From the NCBI GenBank assembly GCA_964539135.1, contig CAZIFG010000037.1, positions 1 to 5,417 on the forward strand: a stretch of 5,417 nt of DNA, read 5' to 3'. The position numbers and the translations under genes are program-made. This DNA comes from CAZIFG01 sp964539135. GTDB lineage: Bacteria > Margulisbacteria > Marinamargulisbacteria > GCA-2716485 > CAZIFG01. Below, in pieces: positions 5,416 to 5,417 of the stretch (position 1 is its first letter; the number at the start of each line of letters is the position of its first letter). The notes below the pieces were generated by a model, which had not been told where the DNA came from, did not search any database, and saw only the letters and a list, made by a program, of their open reading frames with translations.

Positions 5416-5417
5416 AG

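Noticed and set aside
5315..5417. 6S RNA, SRP RNA, tmRNA or tRNA at the right edge
   Set aside because: I could not find the SRP GGTCAGG/GGAAGG loop motif, a tRNA T-arm or a tmRNA end; a CCTGAGCC string alone is too little for 6S.
1..5417. Mobile element, CRISPR array or toxin-antitoxin pair
   Set aside because: No transposase or integrase, no terminal inverted repeats, no regularly spaced repeats, and no small two-gene module other than ferredoxin-nadA.

Overview
The window reads as a compact piece of bacterial chromosome with moderately low G+C. The first 56 bases are the last codons of an EF-Tu gene. Its C-terminus (REGGRTVGAGVVTQIIE) resembles proteobacterial EF-Tu, most like the alphaproteobacterial form, and does not match the ending I remember for Chlamydia. 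I cannot assign a genus. The unknown protein at 1444-2493 has a mitochondrial-presequence-like N-terminus, which would fit a host-associated lifestyle, but that is inference.

Layout, left to right. (1) 1-56 is the 3' end of tuf (+). (2) 49-1437 is a FAD-linked glycolate/D-lactate dehydrogenase-type protein (glcD-like, +); its only usable start is a TTG that overlaps the tuf stop. (3) 1444-2493 is a 349-aa protein of unknown family (-), convergent with glcD across 6 bp that include part of a 20-bp palindrome. (4) 2494-2634 is a very AT-rich gap with a good promoter for the unknown gene and a 15-bp direct repeat in its leader. (5) 3875 down to 2635 is a two-gene operon (-): a one-cluster ferredoxin coupled by an ATGA overlap to quinolinate synthase NadA. 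(6) 3876-4072 is a divergent promoter region. (7) 4073-5279 is an oxidative-stress operon (+): a 2-Cys peroxiredoxin (AhpC/Prx1 type) followed by a Mn-type superoxide dismutase. (8) 5280-5417 is a structured, relatively GC-rich non-coding tail.

How the genes fit together: SodA converts superoxide to H2O2, and the peroxiredoxin encoded just upstream removes H2O2. This is a sensible pair, and both genes have near-ideal Shine-Dalgarno sites. Ferredoxin and NadA share an operon. NadA carries an oxygen-sensitive [4Fe-4S] cluster, so placing this operon back to back with peroxide and superoxide defence is functionally coherent, although no shared regulator site was seen. No nadB, nadC, glcE or glcF lies in the window.

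The most interesting items are the unknown protein with its amphipathic, acid-free N-terminus, the possibly leaderless ferredoxin transcript, the structured tail after sodA (terminator or small RNA), and the odd tuf/glcD junction. No CRISPR array, insertion sequence, tRNA or rRNA was found.
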